Source of the DNA: Streptomyces cavernae
GTDB taxonomy: Bacteria > Actinomycetota > Actinomycetes > Streptomycetales > Streptomycetaceae
Reading direction: 5' to 3'
Length of the DNA: 64,000 nt
NCBI RefSeq assembly: GCF_004023625.1
Contig: NZ_RPDJ01000047.1
Location: forward strand, 1-64,000
Both the position numbers and the translations under genes were made by a program. Positions 9,447-17,858 of this stretch are shown here, one piece after another. How positions within the stretch are numbered: the first letter of the stretch is position 1; the number at the start of each line of letters is the position of its first letter. The notes beneath the pieces were generated by a model, which saw only the letters and a list, made by a program, of their open reading frames with translations, had not been told where the DNA came from and made no database searches.

Positions 9447-9481
9447 CGCCGATGCACCAGCTCAGCGATGCGGTATGAGGC

Positions 9482-9514
9482 GATGGGACCGGGCGGCTGC
9501 CTCCCGGTCCCATC
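9482..9514. terminator. Perfect 12-bp stem hairpin terminator
   Basis: GATGGGACCGGG and CCCGGTCCCATC flank a 9-base loop, 35 bp after the cupin stop codon. Confidence 0.75.
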
Positions 9515-9678
9515 CGTACTGCTCCGTGTCGCCGCGCAGAGAGCGGGCGGACGCACGGAGAGTCCCAGGTGAGGACTCCGCAGAGAAGCAGCAGGTCAGA
9601 CGGTTCACAGAGATGTCCGGATCCAGCCAAGGCGCCGCAGGTCAGAGGCTCTCAAGTCCGGCGAGTTGCTGCCGCCCA

Positions 9679-10523
9679 GGGTGTGTTGCGAAAGTGGATC
9701 TTGGTCGGGGATGATCACGTCCCGTGGGACGGCGTGATCTGACGAACAGCCAGTGGGCCCGGCTGGATCGTTGTTGCCACTGGGCCTCAAGCCGGGTCGT
9801 CCGCAGGTGTGGACGCGGCGGCAGCTCATAAACGGCATACGGTGGCGGACCCGGACCGGTGCCCCGTGGCGCGAGGTGCCCGAACGCTATGGACCGTGGG
9901 ACCGGGTCTATGGCCTGTTCCGGCGCTGGCAGCGGGACGGCAGGCACTCGGGCGAGGACCCTCACCCAGCTCCAGGCCGAGGCGGACGCGAAGGGCCTGG
10001 TCACCTGGGACGTCAACGTCGACTTCACCGTCTGCCGGGCCCACCAGCACGCCGCCGGGGCGACGAAAAGGGGGGACCTCCAGAAGCAGCCGCCCGACGG
10101 TATCTTCGTCGAGGCGGCCGACCACGCCCTCGGACGGTCCAGTTCGATGCGGTCCTGGAAGCCATCCGGGTCCCGAGGCTGGGTCTCGGCAGGCCGCGCA
10201 AGCGTCCGGACCGGGTCCGGGCCGACAAGGCGTACGACTCCCGCGGCAACCGCTCCTACCTGCGCAGACGCGGGATCAAGGCCACCATCCCGGTCCCGGC
10301 GGACCGTGTCCGCAACCGCCTCAAGCGCGGATCGCGAGGTGGGCGGCCGCCGACGTTCGACAAGGATGACTACAAGCAGCGGCACGCGGTCGAGTGCGGG
10401 ATCAACCGTCTCAAGCGTCACCGGGCCGTCGCCACTCGGTACGACAAACTCACCGTCCGCTACGAAGCGACCGAGCTGGGAGCAGCCATTAACGAGTGGC
10501 TGTCAAGAGAAGAGTGCTTCTGA
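9679..10523 (+). mobile_element. IS5-family insertion sequence, transposase broken
   Basis: Transposase from about GTG 9724 (GRRDLTNSQWARLD) shifts frame to LLPLGLKPGRPQVWTRRQL, GIRWRTRTGAPWREVPERYG, shifts again to LQAEADAKGLVTWDVNVDF and CRAHQHAAG, then returns to VRADKAYDSRGNRSYLRRRG, HAVECGINRLKRHRAVATR and ends at 10523. These are the DDE-transposase signatures of the IS5/IS427 group. The central part (around the second Asp) is deleted. A left end resembling the family inverted repeat (GTGTTGCGAAAGTGGATC, about 9683-9700) is present; I find no matching right end before 10620. The element is inactive. Confidence 0.8.
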
Positions 10524-10617
10524 CCTGGAGGGATGGGCTTGTTGAAGGTTCTGTCCACCGCAGGGTAGGAGGCACTCTCCAGGTGAGGAAGCGTACCGGT
10601 CCTCGTCGGGCACGGTG

Positions 10618-11121
10618 TCAGGCGTCGCCATCGGCGACGCGGATGTTGAGCTCGACCTGCCACTTGGTCTTCATCCGCTCGGATCGGGGGTCGGTGAGAT
10701 AAGCCTCGTACCGGCAGGCGAAATGGTCGCCGGTCGGCTCGTCCCACCGGTCGGCGGTCATGCCGTTGTCCCTGATCCAGGTAACTAACAGGTGGTTCGC
10801 GCGCCGCGCGTGGTTGACGTAGGTGAGGCTCGCGTACCTGCCCGCCGGCAGAGCGCCGGTGCGCACGTGGTCGTCACCATCGAGCCTCTCCTTGGTGATC
10901 ACACCGAGCTCGACGTCCATCGGGCCGTTCATGTCGATGACATGGAGGCGGAAGAACGTGTTACCGACGTCGGTTACGTCGCGCTTGTCGAGCCACGCGT
11001 ACAGCTCTGCCATCAGCTTGTCACGGACGGCGAACAGGCCGCGGAACGGGGTGACGATGCGAATGCCGACATAGGGGGTTTCGGGCCTCGTGACGATCTG
11101 GGGACCTTCGATGATTTCCAC
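10618..11121 (-). CDS. GyrI-like small-molecule-binding protein
   Basis: A 167-residue protein with the GyrI/AraC-effector-binding fold (EIIEGPQIVTRPETPYVGIRI at the start, then LPAGRYASLTYVNHARRANHL and a long helix with ...DRWDEPTGDHFACRYEAYLTDP). Such stand-alone domains bind hydrophobic cations or modulate gyrase; no DNA-binding domain is present. The start is chosen at GTG 11121 because GGAGG lies 5 bp in front of it; a GTG at 11133 has no such site. It stands alone between IS and recombinase remnants. Confidence 0.75.
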   Translation of the reverse strand: MEIIEGPQIVTRPETPYVGIRIVTPFRGLFAVRDKLMAELYAWLDKRDVTDVGNTFFRLHVIDMNGPMDVELGVITKERLDGDDHVRTGALPAGRYASLTYVNHARRANHLLVTWIRDNGMTADRWDEPTGDHFACRYEAYLTDPRSERMKTKWQVELNIRVADGDA

Positions 11122-11349
11122 GGTAACCTCCACGCGAGAGGCTACCGGCGTTTCACCATATTCGATGGCCGGACGAGCTAACGTGCTTTCGCCCGTGGGG
11201 TTGTCCAGCAGGTGATCACTTAAGCAGAAAGCGCCTCTGACCAGCGAGAATGAGGATCGCCTGTGCCATTCCTCCTACGAAAACACCCTCTGAGCTGTCA
11301 TGATGGGTGTGACATCACTTTCCCGGAGGCGTACTGGTGACCCCGGCTG

Positions 11350-11578
11350 TCAGTCCTTGCGGAGTGCCCTGCGGGCAACCTCCGCCGCGCAGCCGGGACA
11401 GGAGTTTCCCGCGTCCCGGGACCACAGGGTGGCCGTGTTGATGTGCAGGCCGAGGAGCCGACTGGGACCACTGCCGGAAGCTGCCCTGCCAGCTCCATGA
11501 GAGCGGTGTTGCGTCCGGCTCGGGTGAGGATGCCGAGCCGGTTCAGGCGCTTCTTGAGAACAGCGTCCGTCTGCATCT
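11350..11578 (-). pseudogene. Tyrosine-recombinase-like C-terminal fragment
   Basis: Minus-strand frames read QTDAVLKKRLNRLGILTRAGR and NTALMELAGQLPA, then after a frameshift LLGLHINTATLWSRDAGNSC, with a stop at 11350. This matches the C-terminal end of a family of actinobacterial site-specific integrase-like proteins (RLGI-x-AR-x-x-ALxxLAxxLPAxxLAxxLGIHxxTAxxW), as I recall it. The catalytic core is missing. Nothing else is recognisable between 11122 and 11805. Confidence 0.5.
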
Positions 11579-11805
11579 GGAGCCCGTCTCGAGGTGCTCC
11601 AGTGACGCATGCGAACGCCTCTTTGACCATCGAGGGACGCCGAAGGCTCATCGAGCGCTTCAGCCAAGCCGCGAGGTGGCCATGCTGCGCGCTGCGCGTA
11701 TCACTGCCACTGAACGGGTCCAGCACGGCGCCAGGGTCGTCCGCGCGCGACACCGACGCCGGTGAACGCAGCGCCGCGACGATGCGGAGCATCTGAAGTC
11801 CTGGG

Positions 11806-11846
11806 TTGACGGCCTGGGTTAACGTCGATAACTTAACGACATTAAC
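11806..11846 (+). promoter_or_regulatory. Promoter with overlapping palindromic operator
   Basis: TTGACG (11806-11811), 17 bp, TAACTT (11829-11834) form a good housekeeping promoter. A near-perfect 29-bp palindrome (11818-11846; arms GTTAA-GTCG-TAA / TTA-CGAC-TTAAC, 12 of 14 positions paired) covers the -10 box, about 20 bp before the start at 11866. A TetR-type repressor bound here would block transcription; the TetR gene downstream (12300) is the obvious candidate. Confidence 0.75.
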
Positions 11847-11865
11847 TCACATGGGAGGGAAACCT

Positions 11866-12270
11866 GTGCCCACACTCGGAGCTGAAGACATCTACGCTCT
11901 CGCGCCGTACGCCAAGACACTCGGAGTCGTGTTCGACGAGATGACGGCAGCCGGCGTTCGAGCCACGCTGGCGCATGATCTCTCTCTTTCCACGGTGGGC
12001 GGCGGCTTCCATGGAGGAGCGTTGATGGGACTCGCCGATGTCAGCGGTGCCGTGTGCGCCGCCCTCAACGGTCCGGCGGGCGCCGCACCGGCCACCGTGG
12101 AGTCGACCACGCACTTCCTTCGGCCGGCACACACAGACGTCGTTGCGACAGCTCGCCCCCTGCGTGTAGGCCGCAACACCGTCGTCGAGGTCAACGTGCA
12201 TGACGCCAAAGGCGAACTGTGCGCCCGGGTGACCCAAGTGGTCACCGCCGTCAAACCGAGGACATCCTGA
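11866..12270 (+). CDS. PaaI-like hot-dog thioesterase
   Basis: A 134-residue 4HBT/PaaI-family thioesterase: STVGGGFHGGALMGLADVSG forms the active-site helix (HGGALMGLAD motif), followed by VESTTHFLRPAHTDVVA and the typical VEVNVHDAKGELCARVTQV strand. It would hydrolyse an acyl-CoA, possibly aromatic. The start is GTG 11866, with GGAGGG 6 bp upstream; an upstream in-frame ATG would place the operator inside the gene. It is followed after 29 bp by the TetR gene, probably in the same transcript. Confidence 0.8.
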   Translation: MPTLGAEDIYALAPYAKTLGVVFDEMTAAGVRATLAHDLSLSTVGGGFHGGALMGLADVSGAVCAALNGPAGAAPATVESTTHFLRPAHTDVVATARPLRVGRNTVVEVNVHDAKGELCARVTQVVTAVKPRTS

Positions 12271-12299
12271 TCTCACTCTCTCCCGAAGGCTCCCTCTCC

Positions 12300-12944
12300 A
12301 TGACCGGCTCCCGCGTTCGCGCCGCCAAGGGCCAGGGCGGCCTGCTCCGCGACCAGCTCCTCGACATCGCCGATCATCTACTCGAGGACGGTGGCGAGGA
12401 CGCTCTCACGATTCGCGCAGTAGCGACCAGCGCGGGAGTCACCCCTCCAGCCGTCTACCTACATTTCGCCTCGAAGAGGGAACTCGTCCACGCCACGTGC
12501 CTGCGTGTGTGGAGTTCACTGTTCACCGAGTTGGAAGCAGTGTCCCGGGGGATCTCGGATCCTGTGACGGCGCTCTACGAAACCTGCGTCGCCTACATCG
12601 CGTTCGGGCTTCGCTACCCCTCCCACTACCGACTGGTGATGGATGGCGAAGCCACTGAAGCAAGTCGCCAGAACGCGGACGCGTGTTTCCGATATTTCCG
12701 AGACAAGGTCGCGGCCTGTCTTGATGCCGGTCTACCGGTCGAGAGCAGGACCGAAACCGCCAGATTGCTGTGTGCCGGCGTGCATGGCGCGGTTTCTCTC
12801 CTGATCCACCAGGGCCGCGACGCATGGCCTTCGGACACCGCTGACTATGCCATGCGGGCGGCATCCGCAGCCGTCCACGGCGCTCTTCTCACCGCATCTC
12901 ACGTGTCCAGACCCTCGATGTCGGCCGTGATGCCGTCGAGCTGA
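12300..12944 (+). CDS. TetR-family transcriptional repressor
   Basis: 214 residues. The N-terminal HTH reads LLDIADHLLEDGGEDALTIR then AVATSAGVTPPAVYLHFASK, a textbook TetR recognition helix. The C-terminal part fits the TetR_C_33-like ligand domain (RYPSHYRLVMDGEA...). Start ATG 12300 has GAAGG 10 bp upstream. It lies 29 bp behind the thioesterase and probably autoregulates through the palindrome at 11818-11846. The inducer may be the thioesterase substrate or product; that is inference. Confidence 0.85.
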   Translation: MTGSRVRAAKGQGGLLRDQLLDIADHLLEDGGEDALTIRAVATSAGVTPPAVYLHFASKRELVHATCLRVWSSLFTELEAVSRGISDPVTALYETCVAYIAFGLRYPSHYRLVMDGEATEASRQNADACFRYFRDKVAACLDAGLPVESRTETARLLCAGVHGAVSLLIHQGRDAWPSDTADYAMRAASAAVHGALLTASHVSRPSMSAVMPSS

Positions 12945-13593
12945 GACAGGGGCATCGGCCGACTACTCATCGAGCGCATGAACCACCAGCCAGGACGGTC
13001 AGGCAGGCCGGTCTACAACACGACGACGTCTTCTCGCTGTTCGACGCCTCGACCTTCCCGAAGCTCTCGCTGGACTGCTACCTGACCCACGAGAAGCTGC
13101 TGACCGATCCGCATCTGGAGATGCGGGGTACGCGAGTCAACACCCTGCCGTGTCGAGGCCGGTCGATCGAACAAATGAGCAACGGGGCCATGCTTCCCTC
13201 TGGTACGGAACGGTCCTCAATCCCCGAGGTGCCCCGGCCGCTCATGCTGACACGATCTCAGCGCCGCGGCGCTGCAGGATGAGTTCAGAAACGGATCTTG
13301 AACATGGCTGACATCGCGAGTCAGGACGCAGAACGGTCGGACGATGCGCAGGCCCTCACCCGCACCTCGGTCCTACGGCGTGCTGTTCTTCAGGGCCCTC
13401 GCCCGGTTGGAGCCCGGCCGATCCCAGTGCCCACGACCGAGCAATTGCTTGGCGGGCGCGGAATGCCGCCGTCGCCTGTCCGCACTGCCTTCCCGGCACG
13501 GGCGGTCCCTCACTCAGAGTGAGTGGGGCGGGGCGAGGTCGCGCCGTACTTGGATGAGTGGTCTGCTGGAACTATCCGTAGGAGGGCACGCCG
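12945..13593. other. Gene-poor stretch with an unidentified fragment
   Basis: No intact gene. An open frame around 13013-13150 reads HDDVFSLFDASTFPKLSL and CYLTHEKLLTDPHLEMRG, which looks protein-like but has no start and no family that I recognise. The end of the stretch carries the leader and GGAGG site of the DUF2182 gene. Confidence 0.3.
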
Positions 13594-14430
13594 ATGCGCT
13601 TCACCCGGACCTCCGTCCTCGCCCCCACGCGGACGCCCGCGCCGACCGGAGCCGGCGGAGGGCTGCTGCCGAAGCGGGATCTCGCAGCCGCGTGGTTCCT
13701 TGTCCTCCTGATCGCGGTGCCCGCGTGGGCGCTCACGATCGGGCAGGCCCGCGACATGGGGGTCGAGCCCGGCACGATGGGGATGGCGCTGCCCCTGTTC
13801 CTGCTGCTCTGGGTGACGATGATGGCGGCCATGATGCTGCCGTCCATGGCGCCGGTGGCCATCACGTGGGTGCGGGGGATCGGCCGACGGTCCTCCGGCT
13901 GGACCCGGGCCGCGCGCACCGTCGAGTTCGTCGGCGGGTACCTGATGGTGTGGACCGCCTTCGGGGCGCTCGCCTACGCGGCGCTGGCCCTCACCGGCGG
14001 CCTGGTGGCCGACCACCCGACCGCCGGGCGCTGGATCGGCTTCACCGCGTTCCTGCTCGCCGGCCTGTACCAGCTCGGGCCGCTGAAGTACGTGTGCCTG
14101 CGGCACTGCCGCGACCCCATGAGCCACCTGATGCACTACGCCGGTTTCCGGGCGCCGGCACGTGACCTGCGGGTGGGCGTCCATCACGGCGCCTACTGCG
14201 TGGGATGCTGCGCCGGGCTGATGGTGGTCATCATCCCGCTCGGCGTGATGAACGTGGCGGCGATGGCGGGACTGGCCCTGGTGATCTTCGTGGAGAAGCT
14301 GTGGTCCCGGGGCCCTCTGCTCGCCCGGGTCGTGGGCTCGGCGTTTCTCGTCCTGGCCGTGCTCGCGCCGTTCCAGGACTGGCTGCTGCCGGGGCTGCAG
14401 GACTCGATGCCGTCGATGGGCGGCATGTGA
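13594..14430 (+). CDS. DUF2182 integral membrane protein
   Basis: 278 residues, about seven hydrophobic segments, matching the DUF2182 family described as predicted metal-binding membrane proteins: MMAAMMLPSMAPVA is its hallmark Met-rich helix, followed by LYQLGPLKYVCLRHCRDPM and GAYCVGCCAGLMVV with paired Cys. Start ATG 13594 has GGAGG 8 bp upstream. Members are often neighbours of DUF1326 proteins, and here a DUF1326 gene converges on it. Function unknown; the Cys/Met/His content suggests metal handling. Confidence 0.85.
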   Translation: MRFTRTSVLAPTRTPAPTGAGGGLLPKRDLAAAWFLVLLIAVPAWALTIGQARDMGVEPGTMGMALPLFLLLWVTMMAAMMLPSMAPVAITWVRGIGRRSSGWTRAARTVEFVGGYLMVWTAFGALAYAALALTGGLVADHPTAGRWIGFTAFLLAGLYQLGPLKYVCLRHCRDPMSHLMHYAGFRAPARDLRVGVHHGAYCVGCCAGLMVVIIPLGVMNVAAMAGLALVIFVEKLWSRGPLLARVVGSAFLVLAVLAPFQDWLLPGLQDSMPSMGGM

Positions 14431-14594
14431 CTCACCTGGAAGACGGCCGTGCCCAGGCATTCGGTCCCGCCCTTGGCATCCCGGGGTTGCCCGTCCTACG
14501 GGCAGCTGCACAGCACAGCACAGCGCACGCGCAGCCGGCGCTTCATGCGCGGCCGAGAATGCCGCAGGAAACGCCGCGCGATCACCGCGAGATC

Positions 14595-14634
14595 ACCTTC
14601 ACCCAGGCCGCAAACCGCAGTAGCCGGTGAAGGT
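14595..14634. terminator. Hairpin between convergent DUF2182 and DUF1326 genes
   Basis: ACCTTCACC (14595-14603) and GGTGAAGGT (14626-14634) pair perfectly around a 22-base loop. It may serve both genes. Confidence 0.45.
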
Positions 14635-14701
14635 CTCTTCGAGTCCCTCGTGGTTGCCGATCCTGGCCCCTACCGCCTCTACCAGGGGCGGGGGTGTGTG
14701 G

Positions 14702-15361
14702 TCAGGTCGGTCCGGTCCAGTCGAAGGGGAAGTGTTTGCTCGACTTGCCCGAACGGTCCCAGGTGAAGCCGAAGGCGTCGGCCCGGTCGGTGGTGGCGCG
14801 GCCCCAGGTGGCGATCTGGCCGGGTCCCACCTCGGAGCCGGGGGCGTTGTGCACCTGGACCCGCGTGCCTTCCGGCGTGGTCGGGCCGGTCAGCGCTTCG
14901 GCGGTTGCCGTCACCTTTCCGGGGATTTCCGCGCGCCAGGCTGCCAGGTCCTCGTCGACCTCGATGCGGATGGGCGCAAAGTCCATGCCCCTCATCTCTG
15001 GGCCGAACATCTCGCCGAACTCCGCAGGCCATCCGCCCGCCTCACCGCCGAAGATCGCCTGGAGGGCGGCGCGCTGTTTTTCGTCGGCGCGTTCGTCGAA
15101 GAAGACCGCGGCGTAGGCGTCCGTGTGCTCGCGGGCCCAGGGGTTGCCGACGAAAGAGCCGAGCATCAGTACGTTGAGGCCGTCGAGCCGCACGTCGCCG
15201 AAGTTGCCCTCCCCTATGTGCCAGGCCAGCACCCCCTCGCAGTCGCCGTAAGTCGGGGCCTGCGCGAACGTACAGGGGCACGGGATGGCGCACTTGCAGA
15301 CATCGAACCAGTCGCCTGCCAGATGCCAGGGCGGCGGACCGGTGGTGGGTTGCTCCGTCAT
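14702..15361 (-). CDS. DUF1326 domain protein
   Basis: 219 residues with the DUF1326 start WHLAGDWFDVCKC and AIPCPCTFAQAPTYGDCEGV, a dense Cys cluster suited to metal binding, then GNFGDVRLDGLNVLML and DERADEKQRAALQAIFGGEAGG. Start ATG 15361 has GGAAG upstream; the in-frame ATG at 15400 is not preceded by such a site. It has no membrane segment. The convergent DUF2182 partner suggests a shared role, perhaps metal capture; this is inference from co-occurrence. Confidence 0.85.
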   Translation of the reverse strand: MTEQPTTGPPPWHLAGDWFDVCKCAIPCPCTFAQAPTYGDCEGVLAWHIGEGNFGDVRLDGLNVLMLGSFVGNPWAREHTDAYAAVFFDERADEKQRAALQAIFGGEAGGWPAEFGEMFGPEMRGMDFAPIRIEVDEDLAAWRAEIPGKVTATAEALTGPTTPEGTRVQVHNAPGSEVGPGQIATWGRATTDRADAFGFTWDRSGKSSKHFPFDWTGPT

Positions 15362-15585
15362 CTTGCTTCCTTCCGCCGAGGGAGTTCGAGGCGAGATCAC
15401 GCTCTTTGTTCCAGCTTGCTCCTCGTCCGTTCTGCGGGCGAGTGGTATCAGGCGACTGTGACTGGTGTTGCTTCCTGTGACTGGTGGTGCTGGTGAGGCG
15501 GGCGCCTGGTCGCGGAAGGCCCGGACGCTCAGATGGGGCGTTGGGGATGCCGAAGGGCAGGGCGCCTGACCGGAAATCTCGACGG

Positions 15586-16085
15586 TCAGGAAGGTATCGG
15601 TGCGGGCCGCGGAGACGGCGGCTTCGCCGAGTGCTCCGCGAGTCTGTCGCCGCCGGCCGGGCGTCCAGGCCGGACGCCGACCGGCCCGGCTGGGCGGTGG
15701 CGGGCCCCCGCGGTTCGACGCGAGCCACCGGGCGCTCCCGGCACCGCTGTCTCACCAACTCCCCGGGATGCGCTGAGCAGGGTGCGGTCGCTGGTACGCC
15801 AGGACACCGTGCTTGCGATGACATCGCCACCTGATCGCACGCCGCCACGCCGTCCGTGCCCGGCCCAGGCGGCTGGGCCGGGGAACGGGCCGCCGTGCCG
15901 CGTCCTGCGGCGGGCGATCCTGGGCCCCATGTCACGAGGGCGGACCAGGTCGCGGTAGATGTCGTTGTCGTTGCCGCGGTCGGTGAAGAGCGAGTCAGGT
16001 TTGCGGTGTGGGAGCCCCACCCGGCCGCGAACCCGCGGGATCGCGTCGAGCAGGGGGCAGTTGGGTGACGCGGTGCAAGACCTCG
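15586..16085 (-). mobile_element. IS5-type transposase C-terminal remnant
   Basis: The minus strand reads LLDAIPRVRGRVGLPHRKPD then SLFTDRGNDNDIYRDLV and MGPRIARRRTRHGG, the region around the last Asp and following Arg motifs of an IS5-group DDE transposase (normally ADRGYDHDKYR ... IARRGTxHGSGLG). The N-terminal two thirds are absent and no terminal repeats are visible. The rest of 15401-16232 shows no gene. Confidence 0.55.
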
Positions 16086-16232
16086 GCAGCCGTACGACTC
16101 ACGTCCGGTGGGCGGCGCCGTCGTGGGCGCGCCGCAGCAGGGCAGCGGCGGCAGCCAGTTCCTCGCCGCAGCAGGGGCTACGGCGGTGTGCGCGCGTCCC
16201 TGCGGCCCGGTGTCAGTCCATGGTCGTAGCGT

Positions 16233-17858
16233 GTGCGGGTGACTCAACTCATGCAAAACTACTTCTACTTACGCCCCTCGGGCGTGCACGATTCCATGGC
16301 GGGGCGCAGCCTCACGCTGGAGACCTCCGGCGGTGCCACACCGGCCGGAGAGGCGGCCAACCCCCGTTTCTTCAGCGGGTTCCTGACCGCGCCGGCCGCC
16401 GCGGCGACGGCGCTGCTCGCGGTCGCCGACGTGGCGGCCGCCCGCTACTACCGGCCGAGCGGCGGGGCCTCGCTCGACCCTGTGGTGACGGCCGACGGCG
16501 ACCGGCTGCGGCTTGAGTCCTTCTCCGGCTGCTGCGGTGTCTACGCCCGCCTCGACGTCCTCGCGCCCGGCCTCGACGGTGGCGATGTCGGTCATGGCAC
16601 CACGAACGTGGACGTCAACCCGCCGCTGCGGCGGGCGCTCGCCGGGCTCGGTGGGCTCGACCCGCTTCATCTGGCCGTGGGGCCGGAGGAGTTGGCGGTG
16701 CGCACCTTCGACGGCGAGTTCGTGGAGAAGAAGGTCCCGCTGCCGGAGCGCTGGCTGCGCGGCTTCGCCGAGGCCCAGGTGCTCGCGGCGGGCTTCGCTC
16801 TCCGGGCCGAGGTTCCCGCTGCGGAGGCGGCCGCCCTGCTGCGGGCGGTGCCCCGGCCCACCCGCCAGTCCGGTGCCCGCACAACCCGCTGGGTGGTGCC
16901 CGCGGGCCGCACCCTGCGTCCCGTGACCAGGCCGGCGCCGGGTGCCGTGTGCCTGCCCGGGCCGGAGCGGCTGCTGACCCTGCAGACGGTCCTGCGGCAC
17001 GCGACGACCGTACGGGTGTACGCGCCGACGGCCGCGGACGGGGCCGACGCCGCGGACGGGGCCGCCGCCGTTGCCTGGGAGGTCGAACTGCCGGGCATGC
17101 GGCTGACGTTGCTGCTCTCCCAGAGCGCCTCGCGTGGCTTCTCCGGCGAGGGCGGAGTGCTCCACGACCTAGGGCCTGTGTCGGAAGTGGCGCCTGCCGG
17201 CCGACGCCTGGCACGCACTCTCGCCGCACCGGGCGAAAGCCCAAGTACATCCAGTACGAGGACTTCCGGCCGGCACTCTCCCAAGCTCTTCGAGCAGGGG
17301 GTACCCCAGAGCACGCACCGGACGCCGCTCCTCGACGGGCGAACGTTGCCTGCCGGGGCACTAGTCACCGGGTCCGCGGCGGCGGACGCGGAACGGATCG
17401 CCGAACTGATCGCCTGGGAGCCGAGGATCGATGTCGCCGACCTGTCGGGGCAGACCGGTCTGCCCGCCGACCGGGTGCGTGCCGCGCTGACCATGCTGGG
17501 CACGTCCGGCCAGATCGGCTACGACATCGCCGAGGAAGCGTACTTCCACCGCCACCTGCCGTACGACGCCGGCGCCGCGGAGACGCGCAACCCCCGGCTG
17601 CGCGGGGCGCGGGCGCTCGTCGCGGACGGGTCGGTCCGGCTCGACGGCCCGCTGGCCCGGGTCGGGAAGGGCGACGACGCCCATGTGGTCCGCACCGACG
17701 ACGCGACCGGGCGGTTGAGCTGCACCTGTTTCTGGTGGGCGAAGTACCGGGGCGGACGCGGCCCCTGCAAGCACGTCCTCGCTGTTGGCCTGGCACGAGG
17801 CACGGCGGCGGAGTCGCAAACGACGGCGAACACGACACGATCGGAGACGGCACGATGA
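16233..17858 (+). CDS. SWIM zinc-finger protein with an internal insertion
   Basis: 541 residues. The C-terminal SWIM finger is CTCFWW ... GPCKH (Cys497, Cys499, Cys512, His514). The region before it (ELIAWEPRIDVADLSGQTGL ... GTSGQIGYDIAEEAYFHRHLPYDA) is standard for actinobacterial SWIM proteins paired with DUF6493. Residues about 313-380 (GPVSEVAPAG ... LPAGALVTG) are low-complexity and correspond to a repeat-type insertion at DNA level, kept in frame. The start at GTG 16233 is uncertain; GTG 16239 is equally possible. The stop overlaps the next start by ATGA. Role unknown; SWIM domains bind DNA or protein. Confidence 0.75.
   Translation: MRVTQLMQNYFYLRPSGVHDSMAGRSLTLETSGGATPAGEAANPRFFSGFLTAPAAAATALLAVADVAAARYYRPSGGASLDPVVTADGDRLRLESFSGCCGVYARLDVLAPGLDGGDVGHGTTNVDVNPPLRRALAGLGGLDPLHLAVGPEELAVRTFDGEFVEKKVPLPERWLRGFAEAQVLAAGFALRAEVPAAEAAALLRAVPRPTRQSGARTTRWVVPAGRTLRPVTRPAPGAVCLPGPERLLTLQTVLRHATTVRVYAPTAADGADAADGAAAVAWEVELPGMRLTLLLSQSASRGFSGEGGVLHDLGPVSEVAPAGRRLARTLAAPGESPSTSSTRTSGRHSPKLFEQGVPQSTHRTPLLDGRTLPAGALVTGSAAADAERIAELIAWEPRIDVADLSGQTGLPADRVRAALTMLGTSGQIGYDIAEEAYFHRHLPYDAGAAETRNPRLRGARALVADGSVRLDGPLARVGKGDDAHVVRTDDATGRLSCTCFWWAKYRGGRGPCKHVLAVGLARGTAAESQTTANTTRSETAR
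17169..17375 (+). repeat. Intergenic-type repeat inserted in frame in the SWIM gene
   Basis: This part of the SWIM gene lacks family sequence and contains CTCCCAAGCTCTTCGAGCAG (from about 17276), a shortened version of the 45-bp repeat found twice at 58166-58284. Its left part resembles sequences I associate with dispersed Streptomyces intergenic repeats. The borders are estimated from where family-like protein sequence stops and resumes. Confidence 0.5.

Noticed and set aside
11310..11320. TGTGACA upstream of the recombinase remnant
   Set aside because: The fixed-distance position reads AGAG rather than GTC, and no intact gene follows.
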